Below, one piece after another: positions 53,239 through 64,000 of a stretch of 64,000 bases of DNA. Each line of letters starts with the position of its first letter. Position 1 is the stretch's first letter. This DNA comes from Pseudoalteromonas sp. H105 (GTDB lineage: Bacteria > Pseudomonadota > Gammaproteobacteria > Enterobacterales > Alteromonadaceae). The notes below the pieces were generated by a model. The model saw nothing but the letters and a program-made list of their open reading frames with translations. It was not told the DNA's origin and searched no databases. The DNA is taken from positions 62,001 through 126,000 of the forward strand of contig NZ_LOFH01000002.1 of NCBI RefSeq assembly GCF_001469215.1, given 5' to 3'. A program made the translations under genes and the position numbers.

Positions 53239-54615
53239 TTAACGATGTTTAGTAAAGGTATTGATGAGGTTCCTGCCAGCGCTTTTTGCTTGATAAAGTG
53301 CGCTATCTGCAGCTAAGATCATGAGATCTTCTTGTGTGTGTTTGTCTGGGATACAGCTAAAACAACCAACGCTCAATGTTAAATACTTTGAAACATTTGA
53401 ATAAGGATGATCAATTTTAAGTTCGCGGACTTTTTTCTGTAGTAACTGTGCAAAATGGTAGCAATCTGATTCGTTTAAGCATGGCAGAATAATTGCAAAT
53501 TCTTCACCACCATAACGGGCGGCTAAATCACCTTCTCGTTTGCACAAGTCATGTAGCGCAATTGCGACTTGTTTTAAAACCTGATCACCTTGTTGATGCC
53601 CGAAGTTATCATTATAAAGTTTGAAATAATCTATATCGCAAATAATTAAACTTAAAGGCTTCTTGATACGAGCTGCTCGCTGAATTTCAGTACTCAATGT
53701 TTTATCAAAGCACCTTCGGTTGGCAATCGTTGTAAGGCTGTCGATGTTTGCTTGCGATTTAAGCTCTTTGTTCACTTTTAATAATTGGTTTTGCATGTCT
53801 TCAATGTGGAGCTTGTATGATGCATTTTTTAAAGCGCTAGTGAGTATTTCACCGACGAGTTTAATTCTTAATAGATCAGTTTCAGTCCAATTGTGTTTCG
53901 AATGTACGCAATCACACCCAATAAACCCAAATAAAGCGTTTTCTGAGAAAAGTGCTATACATAACAGAGACTTTATTCCTTCAGATTGAAACTCAGTTCT
54001 TTCAAGCTCTGCTGCGGGTGGTAATGTGTTTACATCTGGCACCATAAATATTCCAGAGGCTTTGAGCGTATTAAAAAAGTAAGGCAACGCTTCTTGGGGA
54101 ACATCTTGCAATTGCTCTTTAAATGGAGCGATACCATGATTTACCCATTCATGAGTGTTGCTCATTAACATGCCATCTGGGCTAAACTGGAACAAATAGC
54201 TGCGATCCGCTTGGCAAAATGTCCCCATTGTCCGTAATGCATCTTCTATTTTTTTATCTACGCTGTCTGATTGAATATCAATAAGTTGACTGGATATATT
54301 TGCAATGACTTTATCAAAATCATCATGTTTTTGTTCTAGCGCTACGGGCTCGAAAAAGTAAATATCAGCTATTGATAATGCCGTTTTTTTTACTTGAATG
54401 GCTTGATTGCTTTCTACCATGGTCAATGTTTCAGTAAGCCAATTGTGCTTTGATGACAAGAATGTTGCCATTGAAACCGATTTCTCAGTTGACGGAAAGT
54501 GTATGTGAAGGTTACTTAAAGTGACTGACGTAATGTTCAGTTCAGGCGCCAGACCAAATAAACCCTGTGCCAATTGATTAATGTGGGCAGTTGATGTCGA
54601 ATTATCGAACATCAC
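53239..54615 (-). CDS. GAF-GGDEF diguanylate cyclase
   Basis: A 458-residue soluble protein. A GAF-like domain occupies about residues 115-280 (CQADRSYLFQFSPDGMLMSNTHEWVNHGI is typical of this light/redox or ligand sensor type), then a coiled-coil linker and GGDEF at about 295-455. The active site is RYGGEEF, and the inhibitory I-site RxxD is present (REGD, five residues upstream). It should therefore be an active, feedback-inhibited c-di-GMP synthase. It is monocistronic. Confidence 0.92.
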   Translation of the reverse strand: MMFDNSTSTAHINQLAQGLFGLAPELNITSVTLSNLHIHFPSTEKSVSMATFLSSKHNWLTETLTMVESNQAIQVKKTALSIADIYFFEPVALEQKHDDFDKVIANISSQLIDIQSDSVDKKIEDALRTMGTFCQADRSYLFQFSPDGMLMSNTHEWVNHGIAPFKEQLQDVPQEALPYFFNTLKASGIFMVPDVNTLPPAAELERTEFQSEGIKSLLCIALFSENALFGFIGCDCVHSKHNWTETDLLRIKLVGEILTSALKNASYKLHIEDMQNQLLKVNKELKSQANIDSLTTIANRRCFDKTLSTEIQRAARIKKPLSLIICDIDYFKLYNDNFGHQQGDQVLKQVAIALHDLCKREGDLAARYGGEEFAIILPCLNESDCYHFAQLLQKKVRELKIDHPYSNVSKYLTLSVGCFSCIPDKHTQEDLMILAADSALYQAKSAGRNLINTFTKHR

Positions 54616-54921
54616 AATGGCAAATGGCAGGGAATTAAGAGTTCGCCATACACTTTGAGGATCTTGTTGATTGTTAGCTGAAAAGTTAATAACCCAACCA
54701 CCTAATAACGTCTTGTTAACAATGTTAGCTTACATTCAAATTGTTTAAATTGGTACTTTTTTGTTTAATTAGCTTTTATCCCTATTTGCTTAAATATGGG
54801 GGCATTTTTTTAGTGCGTTTAATAGTAGGACGTATTACAATTGATATTGTATATCATTACCGTTTTTCGTTTCATCGATGATTCATTTTTCTTCAATTCA
54901 GTACAGGTAATTCAAACCTTC

Positions 54922-55809
54922 ATGACAGATATCACGACGCATAAAGATTCACGTCGCAGGCTATTAATTGCACTTTCAATTACGTGTTCTTTTATGGTTA
55001 TTCAAATTATAGGTGCCTATTATGCAAACTCATTAGCAGTGCTTGCTGATGCTGGGCACTTGTTTGTTCACAATAGTTCTTTGTTTATTGCATTACTCGC
55101 CTCCAGTTTGGCGATTCATTTAGCTAAAAATTATAACGATGGTTATCAAAAGGCTGAATTAACCGGAGGGTTAATTAATGGCTGTTTGTACTTGGCAATT
55201 AGTTTAGTCATATTGTTTGAAGGCGGTGAACGTATTCTTCACCATCACGAGGGAGAAGGCGTCACAGTAAATAGTTATTTAATGTCTGTGATCGCAGCAA
55301 CGGGCTTCTTATTTCATGGGGCAGCTGCGTGGGTGTTATATAAAGGACGAAAAGCGAGTATTAATGTATATGCTGTTTTCCTTCACTCATTTTTTGACCT
55401 CATTTCAACCGTTTCAACGTTTATTGCCGGTGTGCTTATTTACCTAACTGGTTGGACAATAATAGATATATTATCAAGTATGTTGATTGCTCTTTTTGTT
55501 TTCTTCACAGGTATTAAAGTCATCATATCGTGTATAAAAGGTTTTTCTCAAAGTAAAGCAAAACTCCCTGACGTAAATGAAATAGAGACATCAATTAGCC
55601 AAGTTGAGCATGTAGAAAATGTTCACAATGTCACAATTACTCGCCGTGAAAAAAAGTTAGTTGTTGGTGCGCACGTAGTTTTAAAGCAGCATTGTACGAA
55701 AGAGAAACATGATGAAGCGTGTCGTTTAAAAGTAGAGCAGTTATTGGCAAAACGATTTAACATTGCCGAAAGTGTTTTACAAATTGAAAGTAACGGATGC
55801 GTTCACTAG
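54922..55809 (+). CDS. Cation diffusion facilitator with altered metal site
   Basis: A 295-residue CDF transporter. The ATG at 54922 gives a normal N-terminus; the open frame back to TTG 54841 adds an unlikely hydrophobic stretch. It has six helices. In helix 2 the family motif HxxxD is HLFVH (in LADAGHLFVHNSS), so the Asp is His. In helix 5 HxxxD is kept (LHSFFD). The cytoplasmic loop has ILHHHEGEG. The C-terminal domain has VENVHNVTI. The family exports Zn, Co, Fe or Mn; the altered site may shift selectivity. The stop codon TAG lies inside the target duplication of the mobile element that follows. Confidence 0.9.
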   Translation: MTDITTHKDSRRRLLIALSITCSFMVIQIIGAYYANSLAVLADAGHLFVHNSSLFIALLASSLAIHLAKNYNDGYQKAELTGGLINGCLYLAISLVILFEGGERILHHHEGEGVTVNSYLMSVIAATGFLFHGAAAWVLYKGRKASINVYAVFLHSFFDLISTVSTFIAGVLIYLTGWTIIDILSSMLIALFVFFTGIKVIISCIKGFSQSKAKLPDVNEIETSISQVEHVENVHNVTITRREKKLVVGAHVVLKQHCTKEKHDEACRLKVEQLLAKRFNIAESVLQIESNGCVH

Positions 55810-56075
55810 GGTCTGTTGACCTTTGCGGATTAAAATTTGTTTAAACTAGGAGCGATTTAATCGCGGCGCGAGGTTTGTAACCTAGTGGGCTAAGTTAAAA
55901 CCAAGCATCAAAGAGTAAATCGCTCCTAGGTAGAACCCGAAGGGCGGCGCCTGTTTGGCATAGATGCTGCGTTATCACCTATTTATGGGGAACAACCACA
56001 CCAGATAGGTGCTACTTTGCCTGAATACCGAACAGACTGCTGCAAATTTAATCTTGACAGGCCAACAGACCCTAG
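55806..56075. mobile_element. MITE, 262 bp with CTAG target duplication
   Basis: Element 55810-56071 is flanked by CTAG on both sides (55806-55809 and 56072-56075). Its ends are imperfect terminal inverted repeats: both start GGTCTGTTG, followed by CCT and a GATTAAA block near position 20. Inside is a perfect 14-bp inverted repeat (55846-55859 with 55916-55929). It codes for no transposase, so it is non-autonomous. A CTAG duplication is what IS5-group elements leave; that parent is a guess. Confidence 0.82.
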
Positions 56076-56186
56076 CTGATGATTTAATTAATTTTTAATT
56101 ATAATAGAGATTATTACGAGCTTTACTTGGCAAACAACATTTTTTCCCTTATTTTTAGTTAAAGTTACGCTCGTTAGGTCAAGTCA

Positions 56187-58958
56187 TTGGTTATATTACA
56201 GCACCGTTATTTTGCACTTTTTTTCTCCATCATATTGGCGGTGCTAGCAGGTTTTGCAAATTTATTACCCTTTTGGTTTCTAGACAGTTCCGAGTTTTTG
56301 TTCGGTCAACTTTTTGTTCTACTCTCTCTTTTATTCTTCGGGCTTCGCTATGCGCTGTTTGCGTGTTGTATCAGTGCTGCTTTCATCTTCTATAGGTGGG
56401 GTCATTGCTGGCCTTCAATTGTTTTTATTGGGGAGGTCTTTTGGCTATACTATTTTTGCTATTGTCGTGCTAAACCTTTATTTTTCATAGGGATTGCTTA
56501 TTGGTTCATTATAGGATTACCCATTCTTGGATTAATTGGCTTCTTTGTTGTCGATATACACTTACTGGGTGTTTTTACTGCATTAGTTAAATATTTTTTA
56601 AATGCAGCAATAACGCTGATTGTCATTGATTTAATCAGCTTCTTTTTTATAGGGCAAACGTGGCAACGCAGTGGTTTGTCTTTATACAAAATCCTTAATT
56701 ACATCGTCAGTTTACTGGTTGTTCTCGTTGTTCTTTTAACCACTATTTTATTAACCAATAATCATTACTCGCGCATTGAGTATGAGGTGAAGTCTCAGCT
56801 ACTGGATAAGTCAAAAGATATTGCTGTAAAAATTGACATGTATCTTAATGATTTTCGACGTGGTGTAGTGTTAACAGCAAAAGCAATTGAGCACGGAATG
56901 GATGAAGAGGTTGCGCTTGAAAATTTAATGGCACAATATCCAAATCTGCGCTCGTCAATTATTAGTGATGCAAATGCAATTGCTCGTGTATTTAACCCAA
57001 TTAGTCTCAAAGAAAGTTTAAATGATGATGCCCCATCTATTGCTGATCGTGATTACTACACTATTGGGAGAGAAAAGCCGAATGGTTATATTTCTAATAT
57101 ATTTAAAAGTAGGGGGTTAGGCGATGTCCCTATTGTCGGTGTTTCCGCGCCTATAGAGAAGGATGGCAAGTTTCAAGGAATTGTTGAAGGGTCATTGGTA
57201 TTCGGTTCATTGCTTCAATTTAAGCCAAGCTTTTTTGACAGTGAAGGCGAGCTAATCGTACTTGATGCAAGTCACCAAATTGTCTTTAGTACGTTGGCTG
57301 ATAAGTTTCCAGTATTAACGTCTATCAGTGATTCAGATTTGACACAGTTTACTGTTAATGACCGCGCTATTATGGAGCAAACAATCGATGGAGAGGAATA
57401 TTACGCACAATTAGTAAAGTCTCCAGATCAAGGTTGGTTTGTGATCACAATGTTTAATAGAAAACATGCTAATTTAGTTGCTGCGGGTGCGTGGCTTCAA
57501 TCACTCTTTTTGGCCACTGTTATTATTATATTGATAGGAATCTTTATCACACGTCTGTGTAAATGGTTAGTGAGGCCAATTGAAGAGTTGAACACACAAA
57601 TAGATGACTTTGATCCTAAAGAATCAACGGTTACGCTATCTCAAGATGATCGTTCATGGTTGGAAGTGCATAATCTAAAACAGCAATTTGGTGAACTTGG
57701 GATTAAACTAAGCAATAGCTTCAATGAATTAGAGCAAGCAAATGTTGAAAATAAAGCGCTAAATTCAAAATTAAAAGACTTTAATGTAAAACTTGAATAT
57801 CAAGTTAATGAAAAAACAAATGAATTGATCAAGGCGGTTGCTTTAGCAAACAAAGCGAGTCAGGCTAAATCGCAATTTTTAGCGAATATGAGTCACGAAA
57901 TACGCACTCCTCTCAATGGTATTATTGGTTTAACGGATATTTTGCTTAATGAAAATACCCTCAAAAGTGAGAGTAGTGAACAGTTGCAAATGATCCAACA
58001 AAGCGCGAATAATTTACTACTCATTTTAAATGATATTTTAGATTTTTCTAAAATTGAAGCCGGTGCTTTAAAACTGGATGATCAAAGTGTAGAGGTGCAT
58101 CAATTAATAAACCAAATAGGGGCCGTCTTCAGTAACACGGGTGTCAAAAAAGGAGTGAGTTTTGAAATGCTTATTGCTCCCGATGTTCCAAAAATAATAC
58201 ACATTGATGGGTTAAGGTTAAGCCAAGTGATTAACAACCTACTCAGTAATGCAGGTAAATTCACAGCACAAGGCAAAATTCAGTTACTGGTTGATTATAA
58301 AGATGCGCGCTTGGTGGTTAAAGTACATGATACAGGGATCGGTATTTCTCAAAAACAACTGGCATCGTTATTTAAGGAGTTCACGCAAGCAGATATTTCA
58401 ACTACCCGGCTTTATGGTGGTACAGGGTTAGGGTTGGCAATATGTCAGCGAATAGTCACTTTGATGGGGGGAAAACTTGACGTTATTAGTGAACAAGGAA
58501 AGGGAAGCGACTTTACTGTATCACTGCCTGTGACACTTGCACAAACCAATGAAATAGTAGACAAGCACATGGAGACACCTGATTTATCTAGCCTTCGCAT
58601 TCTGTTGGTAGAAGACAATCCTATTAATCAGATTGTTATTTCAAAAATGCTCGCGCAGACCGGATGTTCTCTTGAAACCGCTGACGATGGTGAAAAAGCG
58701 ATCGCACGTCTGCTAGAGATTGAAGTGGATTTAATTTTGATGGACTGTCAGATGCCAAATATGGATGGTTTTGAATGTACCAGAGAGATCCGTAAAAATG
58801 TGAAACAGTTTGGTGAAGTCACTATTATTGCAATCACCGCTAATGCGTTTGAAGAAGATAAAAAGAAATGCTTACACGTTGGCATGAACGACTTTATCTC
58901 AAAACCGGTTGATAGAAATCAGTTATACAATTGCTTATATAAATGGTCACAGGTTTAG
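56187..58958 (+). CDS. Membrane hybrid histidine kinase with Cache domain
   Basis: A 923-residue protein with a TTG start and no good alternative; a TTAGGT lies upstream. The N-terminus has about five to six helices (to residue 150), then another helix at about 170-192. A dCache-like periplasmic domain follows at about 200-425 ([20 protein letters not shown] and [12 protein letters not shown]), then a helix, HAMP ([14 protein letters not shown]), a coiled coil, HisKA ([13 protein letters not shown]), HATPase ([23 protein letters not shown]) and a receiver with [13 protein letters not shown]. There is no HPt domain. It converges with the GGDEF-EAL gene with a 4-bp overlap. Confidence 0.9.
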   Translation: MVILQHRYFALFFSIILAVLAGFANLLPFWFLDSSEFLFGQLFVLLSLLFFGLRYALFACCISAAFIFYRWGHCWPSIVFIGEVFWLYYFCYCRAKPLFFIGIAYWFIIGLPILGLIGFFVVDIHLLGVFTALVKYFLNAAITLIVIDLISFFFIGQTWQRSGLSLYKILNYIVSLLVVLVVLLTTILLTNNHYSRIEYEVKSQLLDKSKDIAVKIDMYLNDFRRGVVLTAKAIEHGMDEEVALENLMAQYPNLRSSIISDANAIARVFNPISLKESLNDDAPSIADRDYYTIGREKPNGYISNIFKSRGLGDVPIVGVSAPIEKDGKFQGIVEGSLVFGSLLQFKPSFFDSEGELIVLDASHQIVFSTLADKFPVLTSISDSDLTQFTVNDRAIMEQTIDGEEYYAQLVKSPDQGWFVITMFNRKHANLVAAGAWLQSLFLATVIIILIGIFITRLCKWLVRPIEELNTQIDDFDPKESTVTLSQDDRSWLEVHNLKQQFGELGIKLSNSFNELEQANVENKALNSKLKDFNVKLEYQVNEKTNELIKAVALANKASQAKSQFLANMSHEIRTPLNGIIGLTDILLNENTLKSESSEQLQMIQQSANNLLLILNDILDFSKIEAGALKLDDQSVEVHQLINQIGAVFSNTGVKKGVSFEMLIAPDVPKIIHIDGLRLSQVINNLLSNAGKFTAQGKIQLLVDYKDARLVVKVHDTGIGISQKQLASLFKEFTQADISTTRLYGGTGLGLAICQRIVTLMGGKLDVISEQGKGSDFTVSLPVTLAQTNEIVDKHMETPDLSSLRILLVEDNPINQIVISKMLAQTGCSLETADDGEKAIARLLEIEVDLILMDCQMPNMDGFECTREIRKNVKQFGEVTIIAITANAFEEDKKKCLHVGMNDFISKPVDRNQLYNCLYKWSQV

Positions 58959-61900
58959 ATACTGTTTAATCTCTGTATAACTAAATTTAATACAGACTCA
59001 TCTAGCAGTTCAGTTGCAGGCATAGGTTTGGCAAAGTAGTAGCCCTGAAAATCATAACACCCAAGCTTTTGTAAAAATTGAATTTGTTCGATTGTTTCAA
59101 CACCTTCTGCAATACAATAAAGGTCTAAGTTTTCAGCAAGCAAATAAATGGTTTTTATAATTGATTCGTTAGAGATATCTGCGCCGATATTTCTCACAAA
59201 GCTCTGATCTATTTTGATAACATCAATTGGAAATTGACTTAAGTAAGTTAATGATGAATACCCTGTACCAAAGTCGTCTAAAAACAGCTTAAACCCAGCA
59301 TTTTTCAGAACATGTAATTGCTTTGAAGCTTTTACTTTGTCTTCAAGTAAAGTATTTTCGGTAATTTCTAGCCTTAACTGAGAGGGCTTAATATGGTGCT
59401 GCGCTAAAATTAACAGCAACCGTTCACTCAGGTTTGATTTTAAAATATGCACAGGTGATAAATTTAATGAGAGGTAAAAGCGGGGGTTTGCGCGAAGCAG
59501 TGGAGCAAGCTCTGAGAGAGCTCTATCTAATGCTTGCTCAGTGAGCACATCAATCAAACCAGCTTCTTCGGCGATAGGAATGAATTCAGCGGGAGACACA
59601 AAATTTCCTTCATGTTTCCATCGCATAAGTAATTCAACCGCATTAATTTTCTTTGTCTTACTATTCACGATAGGTTGATAATAGTTGAACAATAAATCAT
59701 CTTTGAATGCGTCTTTTAATGCATTTTCTAACAGTAACTTTTGGGTTATTTTGTCATTCATTTGCTCCGTAAAAAACTTAAACCCGTTCCTGCCAGCTTG
59801 CTTTGCATGCATCATAGCAATATCGGAATGACGAATTAATGTGTCTGCGGAGTCAGCATCAAATGGGTAAAGTGCGACCCCTATACTCGCCGTTATATTT
59901 ATCGCAAAGTCATTGATTTCGACCCTTTTTCCCAATTCTTCAGAGACGGATTTGACTAAACTGCTTAATGATTGAGGTGATTCTATATTTTCTACTAACA
60001 GTAAGAATTCATCGCCGCTTTGACGCCCTAAAATAGAATGACTACTGATCATCCTGTTGATTCGCTGAGTAATATTGCACAGTAGTTGATCACCCACTGC
60101 ATGGCCAAAGGAGTCATTGACAGGTTTAAATTTATCTAAATCAATAAATAACAGGGCAGCAAGCGTGCCTTTTTTATTTGCATTTTTAATGACTTGACTT
60201 ATTTTATGGTGCATTAAAGTACGGTTAGGCAGCTTTGTTAACGGATCATAATTAGCTAAATAACGCAGCTCATTTTCTGCTCGTTTTTGCTCTGTTAGGT
60301 CAGTAATAACGATCACGTAGTAGCTAATATCTTTTGTTTCCTTTGCAATAGCTGTAATACTAACGTGAATAGGGTGTGAGGGGTTGGTTTTGCTTTTTAT
60401 ATAAGCATCACCACGCCAGTTATCTTTCGCTTTGAGCGTTTTTAATACTTGCGTGTATTCTCTGTATTGCAACTTACCAAGCGCAGATAAAAAGCGTCTG
60501 ATATTAAGCTTATTAGTAGTAGCATTGATAGAAAATGCTTCAGAAAAGCTATTATTAACAGAAATAGGCTGAAAATTACTATCTAAAATCAAAAGCCAAT
60601 CATTTATTTGGCTAAATGCTTCACCTAACACAGCTGCAAGTTGAGCATTTGCTCGATGTTGAGTAATGTTAGTATAAATGCCAGAGACTTTGCTTACTTC
60701 GCCCTGCTCATTTCTTTTCGATACTCGCCCTGTGTCTTGATACCAGAGCCAATGTCCTTGTGCATGTTTCAGTCGATAAGTCGCTTGCCATTGATTATTA
60801 CTATTTTGCGATAGAAATTCTCTCCATGCTTTAATTAATTGTTCTCTATCGTCTGGGTGAATAAGCCGGCCAAACTCTTTATTGCCAATTTTATGCCCTA
60901 TTAAGTTATAGCCAAGTTCTTGGTTTAAACGATTCTGTGTCCCTGAGCGTGTTTCGACATTAATCTCCCACACCCCACTATTGCTACTGTTAAGTGCCAA
61001 TTCTGTTTGCTGTTGAGAAAGTAAAACTTTTTTGTGTGATTTCTCAATGGTATTTCGCTTCGTTCTGTACTGCCAAACAATGATAAACAGAATAAAAATT
61101 GAGATTAAACCATATATAAATAGTGCAAGTGGTGAGCGCCATGGCGCATAAGCAACATTGAAAGCAAGTGTAGTAGGTTTGCCCATTCCTACACTATTGT
61201 TGAAGTAAGCAGCAATTGAAAGCTCGTAGCTACCTGGGGCAAGCTTGGTAAAAAAGATTTTATTCTTTTTATAATTATCATAAGAAAATGCAGTAGGGCC
61301 TGTTAATGTTACTTTGTAGCGAGTTTTATCTATGTTTAAAAAGTCAAAGTTAGAAAAACTGACCTCTAAGCCCATGTCATCCGCATTTAACTGCAATGTG
61401 TCGTTTTTAAATTGTTGTGGGTGAAAGCTCAGTTCCCTTGAAAATAAATCGATTGAAGTTATCTGAGTACTTAGATCTGCTTCTGAATTTGGCACACTTA
61501 AAAAGTCTTGGGGTGATAACGTGAGTAAACCGTTTGTAGTGCCAAAGGCAAGGCGGCCATCATTGAGTAAAGCATGTGAGTCTAGGTTAAATTCATTTAC
61601 AGTCAATCCGTCTTTAACTGAATAATCATTTACTTGCATCGAATTGAGGTTCACGCGATATAAACCGTTTTGGCTACTTGCCCACAGAAAACCAAATTGA
61701 TCGATTTGTAGTGCAAAAATAGATTTAGTGTTGATGCCTTGAGCAAAATTAACTCGTGCTTTTTCTTCGTATGTTGTTGCGTCTAGCGCTATCAGTCCTT
61801 CATGAGAAGAGGCAAGCCAGAGCGTGTTGTTATAGTCAATGACGGTATCATAAGTTACAACGTACGTTAGGGGGTTGTAGCTTTCAACCTCATAAATCGT

Positions 61901-63481
61901 CGTTAATTTTTGTGTTATTTCATTGTAACGATAAAGCGCGCCAGAGACGCTAATAAGCAACTCATCAGGCACATTCGAGAGAGGTTTTAAAAAAGCGTAG
62001 CTAGTTTCAGGATCGATGAGATCGCTTAAGCCCTTGATAATGCGAGTCTGCCCAGTTTGCCCGTCATAGAGGTAATAATTATCACTATTAAAAAATGCGA
62101 AGGTATCCGTTGTTATTTGATGGAGCCCATATGTATCAGGCTGATTAATAACCTCTTTTGTAAGCCCTTCAGCAGGCAGTGGTGCAAGCTTTTCTGCTTG
62201 TTTATCAAAAAGGGCAAGTCCTTCATAGAGTAGTAACCACAAATAGCGACCCGGCTCGCCCAAATCAGCATTTGTTATCCCATAAACACTGTATTGGCCA
62301 TAAAACGCTTTTGCGTCATTGGAGTCTAGAAATGTTGTACTTTCATCATCGCTTTGACGAGTAATACCATTTTCTGTGCCTAACCAGATTGAGTTTTGCT
62401 CGTCTTGGTACACACTAAATATGACATTGTTATGTAATTTACCATTGTGGTTAATTGTCATATTCTCAAAACGGCGGGCGAGAGTTGGCCAAGTAAACAC
62501 ACCTTGGGAGCGTGATGCTAACCACATGGAACCTGATCTATCGACCATGACTTTCAGTATAGTGTTATCAGTAAAATAAAACTTGCTTTGATCAAATTTT
62601 AGAATCAGCTCTTTTTCATTTGTCTGGCGATGATACTGGTAAAGGCCATTCTCAGTCGCTACGTACTCGCCGTATTCTGATGCAGTGTAGTCCCAGATAT
62701 TGTTGTCATTTATTAATGTCTTTACATGCGCTAGGTCAAGCTTTGTGCCTTCAGTTAACGCAATAGAATAAAGCCCTTCAACAGTCCCAACCATCAGACC
62801 AAACTCTTCGTCTATAGATAAATGCTTTACATTTGTATTGTCTTCATTTTGCTGTGATTCCGATAGATAAGGAATTCTGGTGGTGTAATCGTCAATAATT
62901 GACTGAGAGTAAAGGCCATTGCTTGTGCCGATATATAAGTAATCGTTGTGGAGGGTAAGGGCTCTTACAATATGTTCATTCTTATTAATTGAGAACTCAT
63001 GAGACATTGATTTTGTTGACGTATTATAAATGTAAACATGGTGATTAATTGCAAAGTAAAATGCGCTTTTGTCTTGAGCGATAGCTAAGATAGGTGAAAA
63101 GTTTTTGTCTTCTTTGTTTAATTTACCAGAATAAATTTGTTCTACGGTTAAACTAATTGGGTCTATTATAAACGCGCCTGCAAACTCTGTAGAGACAAAC
63201 ACTTTGTTATCATGTGTTTTTGCAAGCAGCAAGATAGAATATTGGTCAAAATTAGGGAAAATGTTGACATTATAACCATCAAATCGATTCAGGCCTTGGT
63301 GTGTTGCTATCCAAATGTAACCCAAATCGTCTTGTAAGATGTCAGTTACATAGCCTTGAGAAAGGCCCTCATCAGGTGATAAACGCTGTAACTGCTGAGC
63401 ATAATTTGTAGCATGAGCAACTTGATAAATCGCAGCATATGAAAAACTTAAAACTAGAATAAGTAAAGTACTAAAACGCAC
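58955..63481 (-). CDS. Periplasmic propeller-Y_Y_Y-PAS-GGDEF-EAL signalling protein
   Basis: A 1508-residue protein if the GTG at 63481 is used: it follows CAGGGT and starts a clean signal peptide ([23 protein letters not shown]). The open frame goes to a TTG at 63574 without a ribosome site. Two-component-propeller repeats fill about 30-680 (the segments [32 protein letters not shown] and [13 protein letters not shown]), then a Y_Y_Y domain, a helix ([19 protein letters not shown]), two PAS domains, GGDEF with the variant SGDEF, and EAL with [18 protein letters not shown] and AEGVET. The EAL catalytic residues look intact. It probably adjusts c-di-GMP in response to a periplasmic ligand. Confidence 0.9.
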   Translation of the reverse strand: MRFSTLLILVLSFSYAAIYQVAHATNYAQQLQRLSPDEGLSQGYVTDILQDDLGYIWIATHQGLNRFDGYNVNIFPNFDQYSILLLAKTHDNKVFVSTEFAGAFIIDPISLTVEQIYSGKLNKEDKNFSPILAIAQDKSAFYFAINHHVYIYNTSTKSMSHEFSINKNEHIVRALTLHNDYLYIGTSNGLYSQSIIDDYTTRIPYLSESQQNEDNTNVKHLSIDEEFGLMVGTVEGLYSIALTEGTKLDLAHVKTLINDNNIWDYTASEYGEYVATENGLYQYHRQTNEKELILKFDQSKFYFTDNTILKVMVDRSGSMWLASRSQGVFTWPTLARRFENMTINHNGKLHNNVIFSVYQDEQNSIWLGTENGITRQSDDESTTFLDSNDAKAFYGQYSVYGITNADLGEPGRYLWLLLYEGLALFDKQAEKLAPLPAEGLTKEVINQPDTYGLHQITTDTFAFFNSDNYYLYDGQTGQTRIIKGLSDLIDPETSYAFLKPLSNVPDELLISVSGALYRYNEITQKLTTIYEVESYNPLTYVVTYDTVIDYNNTLWLASSHEGLIALDATTYEEKARVNFAQGINTKSIFALQIDQFGFLWASSQNGLYRVNLNSMQVNDYSVKDGLTVNEFNLDSHALLNDGRLAFGTTNGLLTLSPQDFLSVPNSEADLSTQITSIDLFSRELSFHPQQFKNDTLQLNADDMGLEVSFSNFDFLNIDKTRYKVTLTGPTAFSYDNYKKNKIFFTKLAPGSYELSIAAYFNNSVGMGKPTTLAFNVAYAPWRSPLALFIYGLISIFILFIIVWQYRTKRNTIEKSHKKVLLSQQQTELALNSSNSGVWEINVETRSGTQNRLNQELGYNLIGHKIGNKEFGRLIHPDDREQLIKAWREFLSQNSNNQWQATYRLKHAQGHWLWYQDTGRVSKRNEQGEVSKVSGIYTNITQHRANAQLAAVLGEAFSQINDWLLILDSNFQPISVNNSFSEAFSINATTNKLNIRRFLSALGKLQYREYTQVLKTLKAKDNWRGDAYIKSKTNPSHPIHVSITAIAKETKDISYYVIVITDLTEQKRAENELRYLANYDPLTKLPNRTLMHHKISQVIKNANKKGTLAALLFIDLDKFKPVNDSFGHAVGDQLLCNITQRINRMISSHSILGRQSGDEFLLLVENIESPQSLSSLVKSVSEELGKRVEINDFAINITASIGVALYPFDADSADTLIRHSDIAMMHAKQAGRNGFKFFTEQMNDKITQKLLLENALKDAFKDDLLFNYYQPIVNSKTKKINAVELLMRWKHEGNFVSPAEFIPIAEEAGLIDVLTEQALDRALSELAPLLRANPRFYLSLNLSPVHILKSNLSERLLLILAQHHIKPSQLRLEITENTLLEDKVKASKQLHVLKNAGFKLFLDDFGTGYSSLTYLSQFPIDVIKIDQSFVRNIGADISNESIIKTIYLLAENLDLYCIAEGVETIEQIQFLQKLGCYDFQGYYFAKPMPATELLDESVLNLVIQRLNSI

Positions 63482-63608
63482 GTATAAGTTGACCCTGCTT
63501 AATTTGCCCCTACACACTAATATAGCATAGCAATGAATGATTAATGAGTGAATTATTGCAATATGTTTAGTCAAATGTAAAAAAATATACTCTTAATAAG
63601 GAACTTAC

Positions 63609-64000
63609 ATGAAACATGCTCTATCACCTAACAATGCTAATAGCTTGATGTTAGTTATCGATATACAAAACAAGTTGAGTCCAGTGATGGCAAAATTTGA
63701 ACAAGTCAAAAGTGCCACTTTACAACTTGCTAACGCTGCCGCTATTTATGATATTCCAGTGCTGGTAACACAACAATATGTAAAAGGCTTGGGTGAAACA
63801 GACGCGGTGCTAAAAGGCACATTTAACAATGTAAGCTATTTCGATAAAGTGCATTTTAGTGCTTTTAAAGAGCCCGGTTTTAAGTCGTTCATAGAAAATT
63901 ATAATAAACCACAGGTGATCGTTGTCGGTATGGAGGCACATGTTTGCGTACTGCAGACGTGTTTAGACCTACTTGCATACGGTTACCATGTTTTTTTGGT
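63609..64000 (+). CDS. Isochorismatase-family cysteine hydrolase (C-terminus off window)
   Basis: Reads from ATG 63609, with AAGGAA 7 bp upstream, as MKHALSPNNANSLMLVIDIQ and on for 130 codons without a stop. The catalytic triad of the family is in place: Asp in VIDIQN, Lys in FDKVHF and Cys in GMEAHVCVLQT. The type resembles YcaC-like hydrolases. It is divergent from the large GGDEF-EAL gene. The 3' end is outside the window. Confidence 0.9.
   Translation, partial: MKHALSPNNANSLMLVIDIQNKLSPVMAKFEQVKSATLQLANAAAIYDIPVLVTQQYVKGLGETDAVLKGTFNNVSYFDKVHFSAFKEPGFKSFIENYNKPQVIVVGMEAHVCVLQTCLDLLAYGYHVFL

Noticed and set aside
1..64000. CRISPR arrays, tRNA, rRNA or prophage
   Set aside because: I saw no short regularly spaced repeats, cloverleaf sequences, rRNA motifs or phage structural genes.

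Overview
The window looks like a chromosomal segment of a marine gammaproteobacterium close to Pseudoalteromonas or another Alteromonadales genus. The reasons are the AT-leaning composition, the many large TonB-dependent receptors, secreted S9 peptidases, a secreted GH16 glucanase lipoprotein, and many GGDEF/EAL and hybrid-kinase signalling proteins. I see no rRNA, tRNA, CRISPR array or prophage. The only mobile element recognised is one small non-autonomous insertion at about 55.8 kb.

Region 1 (1-24.2 kb) is a polymer-feeding region. A GH16 glucanase lipoprotein with three repeated C-terminal modules lies upstream of a TonB-dependent receptor, probably in one operon, behind three evenly spaced LacI-type operators. 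A LacI-family regulator with the same operator core in its own leader, translationally coupled to a glycosyltransferase, sits 15 kb away. Between them are a signal-peptide S9 peptidase, two paralogous TonB-dependent receptors, a CadC-like membrane regulator and a TonB-domain/Sel1 protein, which suggests peptide uptake. A second S9 peptidase ends in a 250-bp tandem array that copies its own 3' end.

Region 2 (24.2-32.1 kb) holds an RND efflux pair with a divergent TetR regulator and a long symmetric operator, an inner-membrane protein and a soluble hybrid histidine kinase.

Region 3 (32.1-40.2 kb) is the most unusual part: ten tightly packed minus-strand genes. In order they are a thermostable-hemolysin-family protein, an acyl-adenylating ligase, a haem-oxygenase-fold diiron oxidase candidate, an SDR, a periplasmic TPR-like protein, an OmpR-type response regulator, its sensor kinase, a cupredoxin-like protein, an FTR1-like membrane protein without REXXE motifs and an outer-membrane barrel candidate. 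A near-perfect PmrA-type box lies just upstream of the first gene. This suggests a self-regulated, envelope- or metal-responsive system that makes or handles an acyl-derived molecule. That function is inference.

Region 4 (40.7-56 kb) is mostly housekeeping and accessory genes: an RhtA-like exporter, a Gfo/Idh oxidoreductase, a BMT5-like methyltransferase with a C-terminal zinc-finger-like motif, diguanylate cyclases, ahpC-ahpF, a GFA protein, a DM13 protein with a solute-binding protein, patatin and GNAT genes, qmcA-nfeD, and a CDF transporter with an altered metal site whose stop codon lies in the target duplication of a MITE.

Region 5 (56-64 kb) holds a membrane hybrid kinase convergent with a very large periplasmic-propeller PAS-GGDEF-EAL protein, then the start of an isochorismatase-family gene that runs off the window.
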